Counted from the stretch's first letter, positions 17,365-26,526 are shown. The stretch: DNA of 64,000 nucleotides from GWE2-40-63 sp050179685 (GCA_050179685.1 JBFXEW010000004.1:1-64000), one strand, 5' to 3'. The notes: generated from the letters alone by a model not told the origin. A program made the numbers and translations.

Positions 17365-17790
17365 ATGGGACGAATTTTAGCTATCGATTACGGGAGAAAG
17401 CGCACTGGTATAGCGGTTACCGATCCTTTGCAGCTTATTGCCAATGGACTAACTACGGTTCCTTCGCACGAAGTGTTGAAATTCTTAAAAGATTACCTGC
17501 AAAAAGAGCCGGTAGAAGCCTTTGTGGTAGGTTATGCCAAACAGATGGACAACAGCGACTCAGAGTCGATGCAATACATAACACCCTTTGTTAAGCAATT
17601 GTCGAAACACTTTCCGCAGATACCTGTTTATAACATCGATGAACGTTTTACTTCGAAAATGGCTTTTCAAACCATGATTGACGGAGGGCTTAAGAAGAAA
17701 CAACGGCAAAACAAGGCGCTGGTCGATACCATTAGTGCCACAATTATATTACAATCGTTTATGGAACAGAAAGCCCGTGGGCTTATTTAA
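17365..17790 (+). CDS. ruvX: Putative Holliday junction resolvase / pre-16S rRNA nuclease (YqgF)
   Basis: 141 aa RNase H-fold protein. The opening strand LAIDYGRKRTGIAVTD (4-19) gives the first catalytic Asp (Asp7), with a second acidic position in YNIDERFTS (~90) and a third in the C-terminal ALVDTISATIIL helix. In Escherichia coli YqgF trims pre-16S rRNA; a resolvase role has also been proposed. The ATG directly abuts the glmM stop, implying translational coupling. Confidence 0.92.
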   Translation: MGRILAIDYGRKRTGIAVTDPLQLIANGLTTVPSHEVLKFLKDYLQKEPVEAFVVGYAKQMDNSDSESMQYITPFVKQLSKHFPQIPVYNIDERFTSKMAFQTMIDGGLKKKQRQNKALVDTISATIILQSFMEQKARGLI

Positions 17791-17802
17791 TTTAATATTG
17801 TC

Positions 17803-18357
17803 ATGATTTTACCAATTACCGTATACGGAAACCCGATATTACGAAAACGTGCCCAGGAAATTAAACCTGATTACAAAGAACTTCCTGAGTTGATTGCAAA
17901 TATGTTTGAAACCATGTACAAAGCCGAAGGTGTTGGACTGGCAGCACCACAGGTTAATAAAAGCATCAGGCTTATTGTTATCGATGCCACACCTTTTGAA
18001 GAAGATGAACCGGAATTGAAAGATTTTAAAAAAGCTTTTATTAATCCTGAAATTCTTTCCTTTGAAGGCGAAGAAGAAGCTTTTAATGAGGGATGTTTGA
18101 GTTTGCCCGGCATTCGTGAAGACGTGGAACGGCCCGGAAAAATTAAGGTAAAGTACCTCGACGAAAACTTTAAGGAGCATGTGGAAGAATGGGAAGGAAT
18201 CAGAGCCCGTGTAATGCAGCACGAACTTGATCATCTGGATGGTAAGCTTTTTATCGATCGTATTTCGCCCATCAGACGTCGCCTGATTACCGGAAAGTTA
18301 AATGCCATAGCCAAAGGAAAAACCCTGCCCGATTACCGAATAATACCCAATAAGTAA
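17803..18357 (+). CDS. def: Peptide deformylase
   Basis: Removes the formyl group from nascent N-terminal Met; a cytoplasmic metalloenzyme. 184 aa. All three signature motifs are intact: GVGLAAPQV (~44-52), EGCLSLPG (~104-111, metal-binding Cys) and QHELDHLDG (~145-153, two His ligands and the catalytic Glu). It lies 12 bp after ruvX and ends the three-gene operon. The gene after it is much more AT-rich and looks unrelated. Confidence 0.96.
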   Translation: MILPITVYGNPILRKRAQEIKPDYKELPELIANMFETMYKAEGVGLAAPQVNKSIRLIVIDATPFEEDEPELKDFKKAFINPEILSFEGEEEAFNEGCLSLPGIREDVERPGKIKVKYLDENFKEHVEEWEGIRARVMQHELDHLDGKLFIDRISPIRRRLITGKLNAIAKGKTLPDYRIIPNK

Positions 18358-18408
18358 AAAGCGCATCGGCAAACACACTATTTTTTCTTTTGCATCGTTT
18401 GTTTTTGG

Positions 18409-18981
18409 TTGAGTTATTTTCGAATTAGACAATATATAAATGTTATTTTAGAATTAATCTGTATTATGAAGGAGATTCCCGGATATGATATTGTTATTGG
18501 TACAAATGACACTTCACATTTTGTTCATGAAGCAAATAGTAAAAAAAGTGAAACAATTCCTTTGAGAGATTTTTTTGAAAATACAGAAAGGAAAAGAAAG
18601 TGGTCTATTGTAAATCCAGGTTTTGTACTTGGAAATGCCTATATGTATTTTGTATATGGACAAGAAAAAGGACTCTTAAATGACTTTTCTATTGATGCTT
18701 TTTTATCAAATATAATTATTACAGAAGATAAAAGTAAATATGACGATTGTATAGATAAAAGTGATTACCTCAAACGCAGACTTCGAAATTCTTTAGCGCA
18801 TTGTAGATATAGAATTGAGATTAGATCGAAATCTCAAATAATTGAAAATGATGGAGATGTTTGGTTTGTTTTCAGTGATTCAAACAAAGGAAAAGATAAA
18901 ATCACTTTTGAAATGTCATTTCCAACATTTGGGAATTTGATTGAGAAAGCTGGTCAACATACTTTGAATAATTTAAGGTAG
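18409..18981 (+). CDS. HEPN-like (pEK499 p136 type) protein
   Basis: 190 aa, helical, unlike its neighbours in base composition (clearly AT-rich). The stretch RRLRNSLAHCRYRIE (~126-140) contains the R-N-x3-H pattern of HEPN domains, which are often RNases in toxin, defence or RNA-processing systems. The layout resembles the pEK499 p136 HEPN family. The best start is uncertain: TTG at 18409 gives a helical leader, ATG at 18466 drops it. No antitoxin-like nucleotidyltransferase or other partner is next to it. The HEPN reading is moderately confident; any toxin role is an inference. Confidence 0.6.
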   Translation: MSYFRIRQYINVILELICIMKEIPGYDIVIGTNDTSHFVHEANSKKSETIPLRDFFENTERKRKWSIVNPGFVLGNAYMYFVYGQEKGLLNDFSIDAFLSNIIITEDKSKYDDCIDKSDYLKRRLRNSLAHCRYRIEIRSKSQIIENDGDVWFVFSDSNKGKDKITFEMSFPTFGNLIEKAGQHTLNNLR

Positions 18982-19093
18982 ATTTTATTGTAACAATAAA
19001 AAGAGACATCGTTTCTTTATTTTAATACTTTAGTGGTTTATAGATTCTTTATAGTTAGATTGATTGTCTTTTTGTAATAAAATAATTATTAGG

Positions 19094-19633
19094 ATGAAAG
19101 CTGCAATACCTATTTTTAAACGTTTGCGAGTTGTGTTTTTTCTTTCATTTGTTGTGTTGGTTTCCTGCAACACCAACTCAAGAGAAAAATTGCTTAAAAA
19201 TATCCGGCATGCTGAAGCTGAAATGAATGTTGCCAAAGCTTTTGACCGACAAAAAGGAAGTGAAATTATTGAAACCTATGTTGTTTTCGCTGAAACCTTT
19301 CCCGACGATACATTAAGTGCTTCTTTCCTGTTCAAAGCGGGTGAAATTTCGATGAATCTGCAATTTTCAGAACAGGCCATTGCTTATTTCAGTAAGGTAA
19401 GGGCCGATTATCCTTTTTTTTATAAGGCTCCGGAATGTTTGTTTTTGAAAGCCTTTGTTTTTGAAAACCAGTTGAACAATATAAAGGAGGCTGAAATTTA
19501 CTACAAAGAATTTATTGCCAGTTATCCCAATCATCCTTTAACCGATGATGCCGTTGCATCGCTTGAATACCTGGGCAAAAGTCCCGAAGAATTGGTGCGT
19601 ATGTTTCAGGAGAAAAACGCTGAACTTCAATAA
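19094..19633 (+). CDS. TPR lipoprotein (BamD/YbgF-like)
   Basis: Taking the ATG at 19094 gives 179 aa with a lipoprotein signal ending in VVLVSC (Cys ~26). The mature protein is helical with at least two TPR-like pairs (ASFLFKAGEISMNLQFSEQAIAYFSKV and AEIYYKEFIASYPNHPLTDDA). The A-x-x-Y-P-x-H-P-x-x-D pattern is shared with BamD/YbgF-type outer-membrane TPR proteins. At this size it is too short for a full BamD. Comparatively ordinary Bacteroidota gene; role unknown. Confidence 0.7.
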   Translation: MKAAIPIFKRLRVVFFLSFVVLVSCNTNSREKLLKNIRHAEAEMNVAKAFDRQKGSEIIETYVVFAETFPDDTLSASFLFKAGEISMNLQFSEQAIAYFSKVRADYPFFYKAPECLFLKAFVFENQLNNIKEAEIYYKEFIASYPNHPLTDDAVASLEYLGKSPEELVRMFQEKNAELQ

Positions 19634-19727
19634 GTAATTTCCGGCTACCTGACTCCATGCGTAGGAAGGTTTTTTTTGTTTGAATTGTGGTATTTACGTA
19701 ATTTCGTAGAAACCATTTTTTAGACTC

Positions 19728-21827
19728 ATGGAGTTTTTTAGGGCAAATCCATTTATCAGGCTGCTCTTACCTTTTATAGCGGGTATTCTTCTCCAATTTT
19801 ACCGGCCTCAAAACCCTGTTTTTATTTACTTTGTTTTTGGCATTGCGGCCTTATTGTTTTTAGCTTTTTCCCGTATATGGCTTCCTTATCGGATGCATTA
19901 TCTTAAAGCAGTTTTATTAAATCTTACCTTGTTGTTTTTGGGTATGCTGCTAAGCCAAAAAACTACTCAATCCGGTTTTGAATCGGGTTCAAGCAGCGAA
20001 TCGGTTTGGTTTATTGGTGAATTACTTCAGATTCCGGTCGAAAAAGAGCGGGTGTTTTTTGCCCAGGTTGGCCTTAAGGGGCAACAGGTTCAGCGCGAAT
20101 GGAAAGAGGAAGAGGGAACCCTTTGGGTGTATTTTGAAAAAGACTCTTCGCTGGCTGCCTTAAAAGCCGGACAAACCATTGCTTTTAAAGCGCCCATTGC
20201 CGATAAACCCAAACAGTTGAATCCTTTTGGTTTCGATTTTAGTCGCTACCTGAAGATAAAACAAATTGATTTTACCGTTTACCTGAAACGCGACGACTGG
20301 TTTGTGGTTTCGGACCGGGTGGAAGGATTGCGGCAAAAAGCGCTCAACCTGCGTGCCCGCATGGTGTCTTTATATGCTGATGCAGGCCTGAGCGGTGACG
20401 AGCTGGCTGTTCTTTCGGCCCTGACTCTGGGTTATAAGAACAAGCTCGATGAACGGGTGCGCAGCGCTTATGCGGGAGCCGGAGCTTCACATATACTGGC
20501 TATTTCAGGAATGCACATGGCCATTTTGTATGGTATTTTCCTTATGCTTTTTAGCTGGATGAAATTCTTTAGCAAAAAAGCCCGCCTGAAATACCTGCTG
20601 ATTATTTTGTTGCTTTGGACTTACGCCTTAATTACCGGTTTGTCGCCTTCGGTGTGCCGCGCCAGTACAATGTTTACTTTTTTATCATTAGGTTATTTGT
20701 TACAACGGCGCCCTCAGGTTTACAATTCTTTGGCGGCTTCGGCCATGTTGCTCTTGTTGTTTAACCCGTTGTTGTTATTTGAAATAGGATTTCAGTTGTC
20801 GTATGTGGCTGTGGCCGGTATTGTATTCTTTCAACCAAAAATTTACCGGCTCATTTACCTTAAAAATAAATTCCTCGATTGGGCCTGGCAACTCACTTCG
20901 GTTTCTATAGCGGCACAGTTGGTAACTTCGCCCATAACGCTGTATTATTTTCATATGTTTCCGGTATATTTCTGGTTATCGAATATTGTAGTTATTGTTG
21001 GAGCCACGCTCTTGCTTTATGGAGCTGTTTTTCTTATGGTTTTTGCCAAAGTATCGTTCATAACCCATTTATTGGGTTCAGGACTTGAATTGGTGGTTGC
21101 CGGCATGAACCGCCTGGTTGAATTTGTGAATGCGCTCCCGGCTGCTGTTATTACCGATATTCCGTTCAGTACTTTAATGGTGGTGGTACTCTACCTGTTT
21201 ATGGCCACTTTTTCGGCCTGGCTGATAACCCGAAGATTCAGGTATTTGCGCCTCGCATTGCTGGTGGTTCTTGTGGGAGTGGGGCAACGCAGCTGGCACC
21301 TTATGGAACAAAAGAAGCAGGTTTATTCCTGTGTTTATCAGTTGAACAATGCTTCGGCCATACAATTTGTATCGGGGGCAAAGTCGTGGTGGTTTTTGTC
21401 CGATTCTTTAAATCACAAGAAGATAGCGCCGGTGGTGAGCGATGCCAACCGTTTTTGGCGTACACGAATAAATAATTATTATTATTTGTCCAACTTTGAT
21501 TCTACCATTAGGGATGAGGACTTTTGTTATCATAAAGGATTCTGGCTTATGGGAAACACCCGGGGATACATCAGTAAAGGCGATGGACCTTGGTTTGAGC
21601 CGAATAACGATACCTTACACTTCGATTATTTATTTGTTACCGCAGCCGACAGGTTTTCTGACAAAGAGCTGCCGGCTGGTATTGCATTTAATCAGGTAAT
21701 TGTGGATGGTTCGGTTCCACCATGGGAAAAACCAGAGTGGTGTGCGTCTAAGGAAACCATTCCCTGCTATTTTACATCGGAACAGGGTGCGTTTATTCGT
21801 GAAAATCAGGTGTTAAGAATGAAATAA
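19728..21827 (+). CDS. comEC: ComEC/Rec2-type DNA-uptake channel protein
   Basis: 699 aa. A short hydrophobic N-terminal part with a beta-rich DUF4131-like domain (~30-195) is followed by the competence domain with about eight to ten transmembrane helices (~215-510). The conserved LSALTLGYK and AGASHILAISGMHMAIL segments are present. The C-terminal ~180 residues are soluble and lack the HxHxDH metallo-beta-lactamase motif found in Bacillus ComEC, as in many Bacteroidota homologues. It would form the inner-membrane channel for single-stranded DNA. No other com genes are nearby. Confidence 0.85.
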   Translation: MEFFRANPFIRLLLPFIAGILLQFYRPQNPVFIYFVFGIAALLFLAFSRIWLPYRMHYLKAVLLNLTLLFLGMLLSQKTTQSGFESGSSSESVWFIGELLQIPVEKERVFFAQVGLKGQQVQREWKEEEGTLWVYFEKDSSLAALKAGQTIAFKAPIADKPKQLNPFGFDFSRYLKIKQIDFTVYLKRDDWFVVSDRVEGLRQKALNLRARMVSLYADAGLSGDELAVLSALTLGYKNKLDERVRSAYAGAGASHILAISGMHMAILYGIFLMLFSWMKFFSKKARLKYLLIILLLWTYALITGLSPSVCRASTMFTFLSLGYLLQRRPQVYNSLAASAMLLLLFNPLLLFEIGFQLSYVAVAGIVFFQPKIYRLIYLKNKFLDWAWQLTSVSIAAQLVTSPITLYYFHMFPVYFWLSNIVVIVGATLLLYGAVFLMVFAKVSFITHLLGSGLELVVAGMNRLVEFVNALPAAVITDIPFSTLMVVVLYLFMATFSAWLITRRFRYLRLALLVVLVGVGQRSWHLMEQKKQVYSCVYQLNNASAIQFVSGAKSWWFLSDSLNHKKIAPVVSDANRFWRTRINNYYYLSNFDSTIRDEDFCYHKGFWLMGNTRGYISKGDGPWFEPNNDTLHFDYLFVTAADRFSDKELPAGIAFNQVIVDGSVPPWEKPEWCASKETIPCYFTSEQGAFIRENQVLRMK

Positions 21828-21933
21828 GTAAAATTATTGGTTGGATCGACCCGTTGAGGAGCCGGTGGATTAAGCTTTTGCAGTAAAATGTCCGGGTAAT
21901 TTGAAAAAAATGATAAAGAATTTAGATTTATAC

Positions 21934-21941
21934 TATGTTTG
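21934..21941 (+). promoter_or_regulatory. Putative -7 box upstream of trkA
   Basis: TATGTTTG matches TAnnTTTG, 118 bases before the trkA ATG, with no good -33 at 17-23 bases. A long 5' leader containing the 22019 hairpin would follow. Confidence 0.35.
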
Positions 21942-22018
21942 TAGCTTACTTTGCGGTTTTAATGCTTGAGTAAAAACGGTGTTTGCATCGGTAGAAACGA
22001 ATTTTCAAATATAAAAAA

Positions 22019-22037
22019 CCCGACAGCTTGCTGCGGG
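22019..22037. repeat. Bulged hairpin in the trkA leader
   Basis: CCCG, bulged A, CAGC, TT loop, GCTG, CGGG: two perfect 4-bp stems separated by a single bulge. The same architecture with different bases occurs at 46214-46234 (CCCCG, bulged T, CTGC, TT, GCAG, CGGGG), suggesting a dispersed repeat family. Confidence 0.45.
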
Positions 22038-22059
22038 ATGGGCATATAATTATAAGGAC

Positions 22060-23400
22060 ATGAGAATTATCATAGCAGGGATGGGCGCCATAGGAATGCA
22101 TATGACCAAGATGTTATCCGATGGAAGTCACGAGATTATAGTTATCGATAAAAAAGACGATATGTTGCAGGAGGTGAGTACGCATTACGATGTAATGACG
22201 GTGCACGGCTCGGCAACTTCGTTTGCCGATTTAAAAGAGGCCGGTATAAAACGGGCCGACTTATTTGTTGCGCTTACCCATACGGTGGAGATAAACATTA
22301 CCGCCTGCATGCTGGCCAAACAACTGGGAGCCAAAAAAACCATTGCGCGGGTCGATAATCAGGAGTATTTACTTCCGTTGAACAAGTCGCACTTTTACAA
22401 TATGGGTATCGATTCCTTAATTTACCCGCAAAAACTGGCTGCCCGCGAAATTGTTAACCTCCTGAACGAGACCGGAACCACCGAGGTTTTTAATTTTTAT
22501 GGAGGTAAACTTTCGCTTTTTGTTATCAAACTCGAGACCGACGCTCCCATTATCGGGCAGCGCTTACGCGATGTGGCGGTGAATCGTCAGGATTTGGTTT
22601 TTAGGGCGGTGGCCATTGCCCGTAACGGAAAAACCAGTATTCCGCATCCCGACGAGGTGTTTGTTGAAGGCGATTTGGTTTATGTTATTACCAATCAGCA
22701 CGGCATTTCACAGATGATGGAATTTGCCGGGACCAAACGTTTGGCCTGTAATAACATCATGATACTTGGCGGAAGCCAGATTGGCGTGCGTACGGCACAT
22801 ATTCTCGAAAAGAATTCAAACATCAAACTTATTGAAATAGATAAAGAACGGTCGGAATACCTGGCCGATTACCTTACCGGTTCGCTGGTTATTAATGCCG
22901 ATGGAAGGGAGATTGAAACCCTGAAAGAAGAGGGACTGGGTATGATGGATGTGTTCATCAGCGTTACCGGAAACGACGAACTGAATATTCTTTCGTGTAT
23001 TCAGGCCAAAAAACTGGGCGTTAAAAAAACCATTGCTTCGGTTGAGAATATGGAATACCTGCATCTGGCCGAGACCATGGGAATTGACGCCATCATCAAT
23101 AAAAAACTGATTGCGGCCAGTTACATTCTGCGCTTCACCATGACCGCCGATGTTCCTTCGTTCCTGTGTTTAACCGGTTCCGATGCCGAGGTACTCGAGT
23201 TTTTGGTAAAAGCCGATTCAAAAATTACCAAAGGCCCTTTACGCGACCTGGAGTTCCCCAAAGATGCTGTTATTGGCGGAGTTATTCGGGAGCGTTCGAG
23301 TTTTATAGCCACGGGCGACACCGAAATTCATCCGCAGGATCGGGTGGTGGTGTTTGCTTTGCCCACCGCCTTGCAGAAAGTCGACAAATTTTTTAATTAA
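22060..23400 (+). CDS. trkA: Trk potassium transporter regulatory subunit TrkA
   Basis: 446-aa peripheral membrane protein that binds NAD(H) and gates the TrkH channel. Two Rossmann/RCK modules: the first opens with IIAGMGAIGMHM (3-14), the second with IMILGGSQIGVRTAHIL (~230-245). Each is followed by a TrkA_C domain (~140-220 and ~360-446). Length and duplicated layout match the family. trkH follows after 24 bp in the same direction, so this is a trkAH operon. The leader holds a bulged hairpin at 22019-22037. Confidence 0.95.
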   Translation: MRIIIAGMGAIGMHMTKMLSDGSHEIIVIDKKDDMLQEVSTHYDVMTVHGSATSFADLKEAGIKRADLFVALTHTVEINITACMLAKQLGAKKTIARVDNQEYLLPLNKSHFYNMGIDSLIYPQKLAAREIVNLLNETGTTEVFNFYGGKLSLFVIKLETDAPIIGQRLRDVAVNRQDLVFRAVAIARNGKTSIPHPDEVFVEGDLVYVITNQHGISQMMEFAGTKRLACNNIMILGGSQIGVRTAHILEKNSNIKLIEIDKERSEYLADYLTGSLVINADGREIETLKEEGLGMMDVFISVTGNDELNILSCIQAKKLGVKKTIASVENMEYLHLAETMGIDAIINKKLIAASYILRFTMTADVPSFLCLTGSDAEVLEFLVKADSKITKGPLRDLEFPKDAVIGGVIRERSSFIATGDTEIHPQDRVVVFALPTALQKVDKFFN

Positions 23401-23424
23401 CCTTAGGAAAGTGCTTCCCAAATC

Positions 23425-24873
23425 ATGATAAACAAACAAATAATTTTCAGGCTACTGGGTTTTTTATTGTTGATGGAATCGGTTTTTCTGTTTGTTTCCC
23501 TGTTGGTATCGCTTTTTTATGGCGAACACGACTGGTTGGCATTTGCCCTGGCATTTGCAGCTGCTTTTCTTACCGGGGGCAGCGCAGTGCTTTTTACCCG
23601 TAAGGCCGACAAGGCATTTGGCAAGCGCGAAGGATACATTATTGTGAGCCTGGTTTGGGTGGTGTTTTCGCTCTTTGGAGCCTTGCCTTTTATCATCAGT
23701 GGGGCTATTCCCGATTTTACCGATGCTTTTTTCGAGACCATATCGGGCTTTACTACCACGGGCGCATCTATTTTAAATAACATAGAAGCCTTGCCTCACG
23801 GCATTTTGTTCTGGCGCAGCCTTACCCAGTGGATGGGCGGCATGGGAATTATTGTGTTGTCGATTGCCATTTTACCGTTTTTAGGCGTGGGCGGGGTGCA
23901 GTTGTTTTCGGCTGAGGTTCCCGGCTTGTCGTACGATAAATTGCATCCGCGGGTACGCGAAACAGCCCAGCGACTTTGGATAATTTATGTGGGATTTACT
24001 TTAATTGAAACCGTATTGTTGTGGCTGGGTGGAATGACGCTCTTTGATGCCCTGAACCATTCGTTTACCACCATGTCGAGCGGGGGTTATTCGACCAAAC
24101 AAGCCAGCATTGCTTATTTTACCAGTCCCTTTATTCACTATGTTATTGTGCTGTTTATGTTTATTGCCGGTGTGAATTTTACCCTGGCTTACTTTGCGCT
24201 GAAGCTCGATTTTAAAAAGGTATTCAGGAACGAAGAGTTTCGGGTTTATACGCTTATTACAATAGTTTTTACTGCCGTGATTGCCTTAAGGCTTTATCTG
24301 GCTGGTGGTATTGGCGCTGAGGAATCGTTTCGTACTTCGCTGTTCCAGGTGGTATCTATTATTACCACTACAGGCTTTGCTACAGCCGATTACCTTTTAT
24401 GGCCTTCGCTTTTAATTGCTTTAATCTTTGTGCTGATGTTTATTGGCGGTTCGGCAGGAGCGACCAGCGGCGGGGTAAAGGTAATTCGTATTTTACTGAT
24501 ACTAAAGAACTGCTATTTCGAATTAAAGCGCATTGTGCATCCCAAGGCGATAATTCCCATGCGTTTAAACGGAAAAACCGTTCCTCAGCCCATAGTAAAC
24601 AGTGTGCTGGCCTTTATTGTGTTTTACCTGCTTATTTTTATGGGCGGGTCGGTGTTTATGGCCGGCCTGGGCCTGGATATGGAATCGGCAATGGGTGCAG
24701 TAGCTTCGGCTTTGGGAAATATTGGCCCGGGACTGGGTTCTGTGGGTCCGGCCGAGAATTTTGCACACCTTCCGCATGTAGGAAAATGGTTGCTGGCCTT
24801 TTTAATGCTGCTGGGCCGCCTCGAACTATTTACTGTCCTGATTATTTTTGCGCCGACTTTCTGGAAGAAGTAG
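23425..24873 (+). CDS. trkH: Potassium uptake protein TrkH
   Basis: 482-aa inner-membrane K+ channel subunit, partner of TrkA. Four M-P-M repeats can be recognised by their pore loops: SGFTTTGAS, TMSSGGYST, ITTTGFAT and ALGNIGPGLG; the third lacks nothing essential for a TrkH filter. Ten or so hydrophobic helices surround these. The start is ATG 24 bp after trkA. The end is followed by a long simple-repeat tract rather than a clear terminator. Confidence 0.95.
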   Translation: MINKQIIFRLLGFLLLMESVFLFVSLLVSLFYGEHDWLAFALAFAAAFLTGGSAVLFTRKADKAFGKREGYIIVSLVWVVFSLFGALPFIISGAIPDFTDAFFETISGFTTTGASILNNIEALPHGILFWRSLTQWMGGMGIIVLSIAILPFLGVGGVQLFSAEVPGLSYDKLHPRVRETAQRLWIIYVGFTLIETVLLWLGGMTLFDALNHSFTTMSSGGYSTKQASIAYFTSPFIHYVIVLFMFIAGVNFTLAYFALKLDFKKVFRNEEFRVYTLITIVFTAVIALRLYLAGGIGAEESFRTSLFQVVSIITTTGFATADYLLWPSLLIALIFVLMFIGGSAGATSGGVKVIRILLILKNCYFELKRIVHPKAIIPMRLNGKTVPQPIVNSVLAFIVFYLLIFMGGSVFMAGLGLDMESAMGAVASALGNIGPGLGSVGPAENFAHLPHVGKWLLAFLMLLGRLELFTVLIIFAPTFWKK

Positions 24874-24909
24874 GGTTTGGGGGATTAGATTGCTGGAATT
24901 TAGATGGCT

Positions 24910-24993
24910 AGAATTTAGAGGTTAGAGTTTAGATTCTAGATTCTAGACGCTAGACTAAAGACGCAAGACACTAGACTAAAGACTCCAGACTTA
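24910..24993. repeat. 7-bp degenerate tandem array
   Basis: AGA recurs at exactly 7-bp spacing twelve times in a row (24910 to 24987), with a thirteenth 8 bp before. The unit is roughly AGAYNNW. The intervening bases vary freely, so only the AGA and its spacing are kept. Confidence 0.75.
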
Positions 24994-25129
24994 ATTCATT
25001 AATCGCTATTCACTTTTCACTTTTCACTATTCACTATTCATTGTTCTATTGTTCTATTGTTAATTGCTCATTGTTAATTGTTAATTGTAAAGACACTAGA
25101 CTAAAGACTCCAGACTTAATTCATTAATC
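24966..25129. repeat. 39-bp direct repeat pair
   Basis: The 39 bases at 24966-25004 recur exactly at 25091-25129. Each copy starts AGACACTAGACTAAAGACTC and continues the AGA-every-7 pattern. The copies are separated by 86 bases of TTCACTATTC/TTGTTC-type simple sequence. Confidence 0.85.
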
Positions 25130-25264
25130 ACTTTTCACTTTTCACTATTCATTGTTCATTGTTCATTGTTCCTTGTACTTTGGCTGTGAACTACGAACTG
25201 AAGACTGCCGACTGGTAACCCATTGCTCATTGTTAATTGCTCATTGTTAATTGTTTTATTGATG

Positions 25265-25600
25265 TTCCCGGAACTAGCTTCGATGTTCCTGACTAAAGCT
25301 TCGGTGTTAGCAACTAAGGCTCTTGTGTTCCCGACTAAAGCTCTTGTGTTCTCAACTAAGCCTCTTGTGTTATCAACTAAGGCTCTTGTGTTCCCGACTA
25401 AAGCTCTTGTGTTCCCGACTAAGGCTCTTGTGTTCCCGACTAAGGCTCTTGTGTTGTCAACTGAAGCTCTTGTGTTATCAACTAAGGCTCTTGTGTTCCC
25501 GACTAGGGCTCTTGTGTTGCCAACTAAAGCTCTTGTGTTCCTGACCAAAGCTCTTGTGTTGTCAACTAAGGCTCTTGTGATATCAACTAAAGCTCTTGTG
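25265..25600. repeat. 21-bp minisatellite, 16 units
   Basis: Sixteen uninterrupted units of 21 bp, typical unit TTCCCGACTAAAGCTCTTGTG. Unit starts alternate irregularly between TTCCCGAC and TT(A/G)TCAAC types. Because 21 is a multiple of three and no unit has a stop, the array is open in frame on both strands (heptads like LVFPTKA on +, NTRALVG on -). Units at the 25265 end are the most diverged (no CTCTTGTG), as if the array grows from the other side. It lies 97 bp downstream of the 242-aa gene's stop. Confidence 0.95.
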
Positions 25601-25696
25601 TAACAAACTTAGGTTGGGGTACCTGCAAAACAGGCATTGGGGTTTGCTTGTTAAACGCCAATGCCTGCAAGTGCTGTACTTAGGCTAAGGAGCTGC

Positions 25697-26425
25697 TTAT
25701 GCTTCGGGTGTGGTTTCGCCGGTAGCGGGTTTTGCCGTGCTACGAAGTTTTGCCAGGACCTTTGAAAAGGTAAATTGTTCTTTTTTCAGGGGTTCGTTAC
25801 GGTAAAAGTTCGAAGCAATTTTACAGATGCTGATAATTTCGTCGTAAAGGCCATTGAAGGTAAGTACCCCCTCGTGGGTGAGTTCTTTGGTAGTCATCTT
25901 TAATGATTCCTGTAAGGTGTTGGCCTGACTGAAGGTGTTGGCATAGCCGGTAATCCGGTCGATGAGTGCCGGGCTCATGCCTTTTTCGGTAATTTTGGCC
26001 CGCAATTCAGGACTCAGGTTTGTTTTGAACTGAAAGAGCAGGTTGGTCAATGCTCCCTGGCTTTTGTTCCGCACATCGGGCAGGTAGGTAGTAAAGCCCA
26101 GGGTAAGGAGAATCTCGTCGCGGGTGGCGGGGTCTTTTTTAAAATCGGCATCGATTTGCGTTTTAAATAAGGAGAGGTCGCTCAGGGCCGGGGCCTGAAT
26201 TCCGCTTACGCCGGAGGTTGCCGCGCGGAGGTCTTTATGAACATCGATACCCAGGTTAATTTGAAAGGCATTGTCGATGCGCAGGTCGAGATCGTCGGCA
26301 TAGGCTTGGGTCCAGTTGGAGCGTACGGTTGACAATTCAGTCAGGTAGTTTTTAAAACTCTGGTTGATTGTTTTGCAGACGTAGAGTAATTCTACATTCT
26401 GGCAAGGATAAGTTCGTGTAGCCAT
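25697..26425 (-). CDS. Uncharacterised helical protein (242 aa)
   Basis: I do not recognise this family. The protein is predicted to be almost entirely alpha-helical and cytoplasmic (no signal peptide or membrane segment). Segments such as VCKTINQSFKNYLTEL, LLTLGFTTYLPDVRNKSQ and FNGLYDEIISICKIASNFY look like helices of a bundle, and the C-terminal tail (AKPATGETTPEA) is likely disordered. Codon use and GC resemble the core genes, so it is probably a real, long-resident gene. It is bracketed by the 21-bp array on its 3' side and the 7-bp and palindrome arrays on its 5' side, with no other gene within ~800 bp upstream. Confidence 0.7.
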   Translation of the reverse strand: MATRTYPCQNVELLYVCKTINQSFKNYLTELSTVRSNWTQAYADDLDLRIDNAFQINLGIDVHKDLRAATSGVSGIQAPALSDLSLFKTQIDADFKKDPATRDEILLTLGFTTYLPDVRNKSQGALTNLLFQFKTNLSPELRAKITEKGMSPALIDRITGYANTFSQANTLQESLKMTTKELTHEGVLTFNGLYDEIISICKIASNFYRNEPLKKEQFTFSKVLAKLRSTAKPATGETTPEA

Positions 26426-26526
26426 AACTATACCATTTAAGTTAATACTAATAAAATTGAAGAACGTAAAAAAGACTACGAAAATTACAAAAAAATATTC
26501 ATTATGAAGGGATTGGGGTGGAAAAA

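Larger units (their letters stand above)
24874..25264. other. Non-coding simple-sequence tract
   Basis: No gene. The first ~120 bases are a 7-bp array, the middle consists of strings built from ATTCACTATTC, TTGTTC and TTAATTGT words, and a 39-base segment of the 7-bp array is repeated 125 bases later. Individual repeats are listed separately. Confidence 0.7.

Noticed and set aside
19728..21827. Metallo-beta-lactamase domain at the ComEC C-terminus
   Set aside because: No HxHxDH motif can be found; absence is common in Bacteroidota ComEC.
25223..25603. Protein-coding gene in the 21-bp array (either strand)
   Set aside because: Open frames follow trivially from a 21-bp repeat without stops; both strands are equally open and the ends run into low-complexity DNA.
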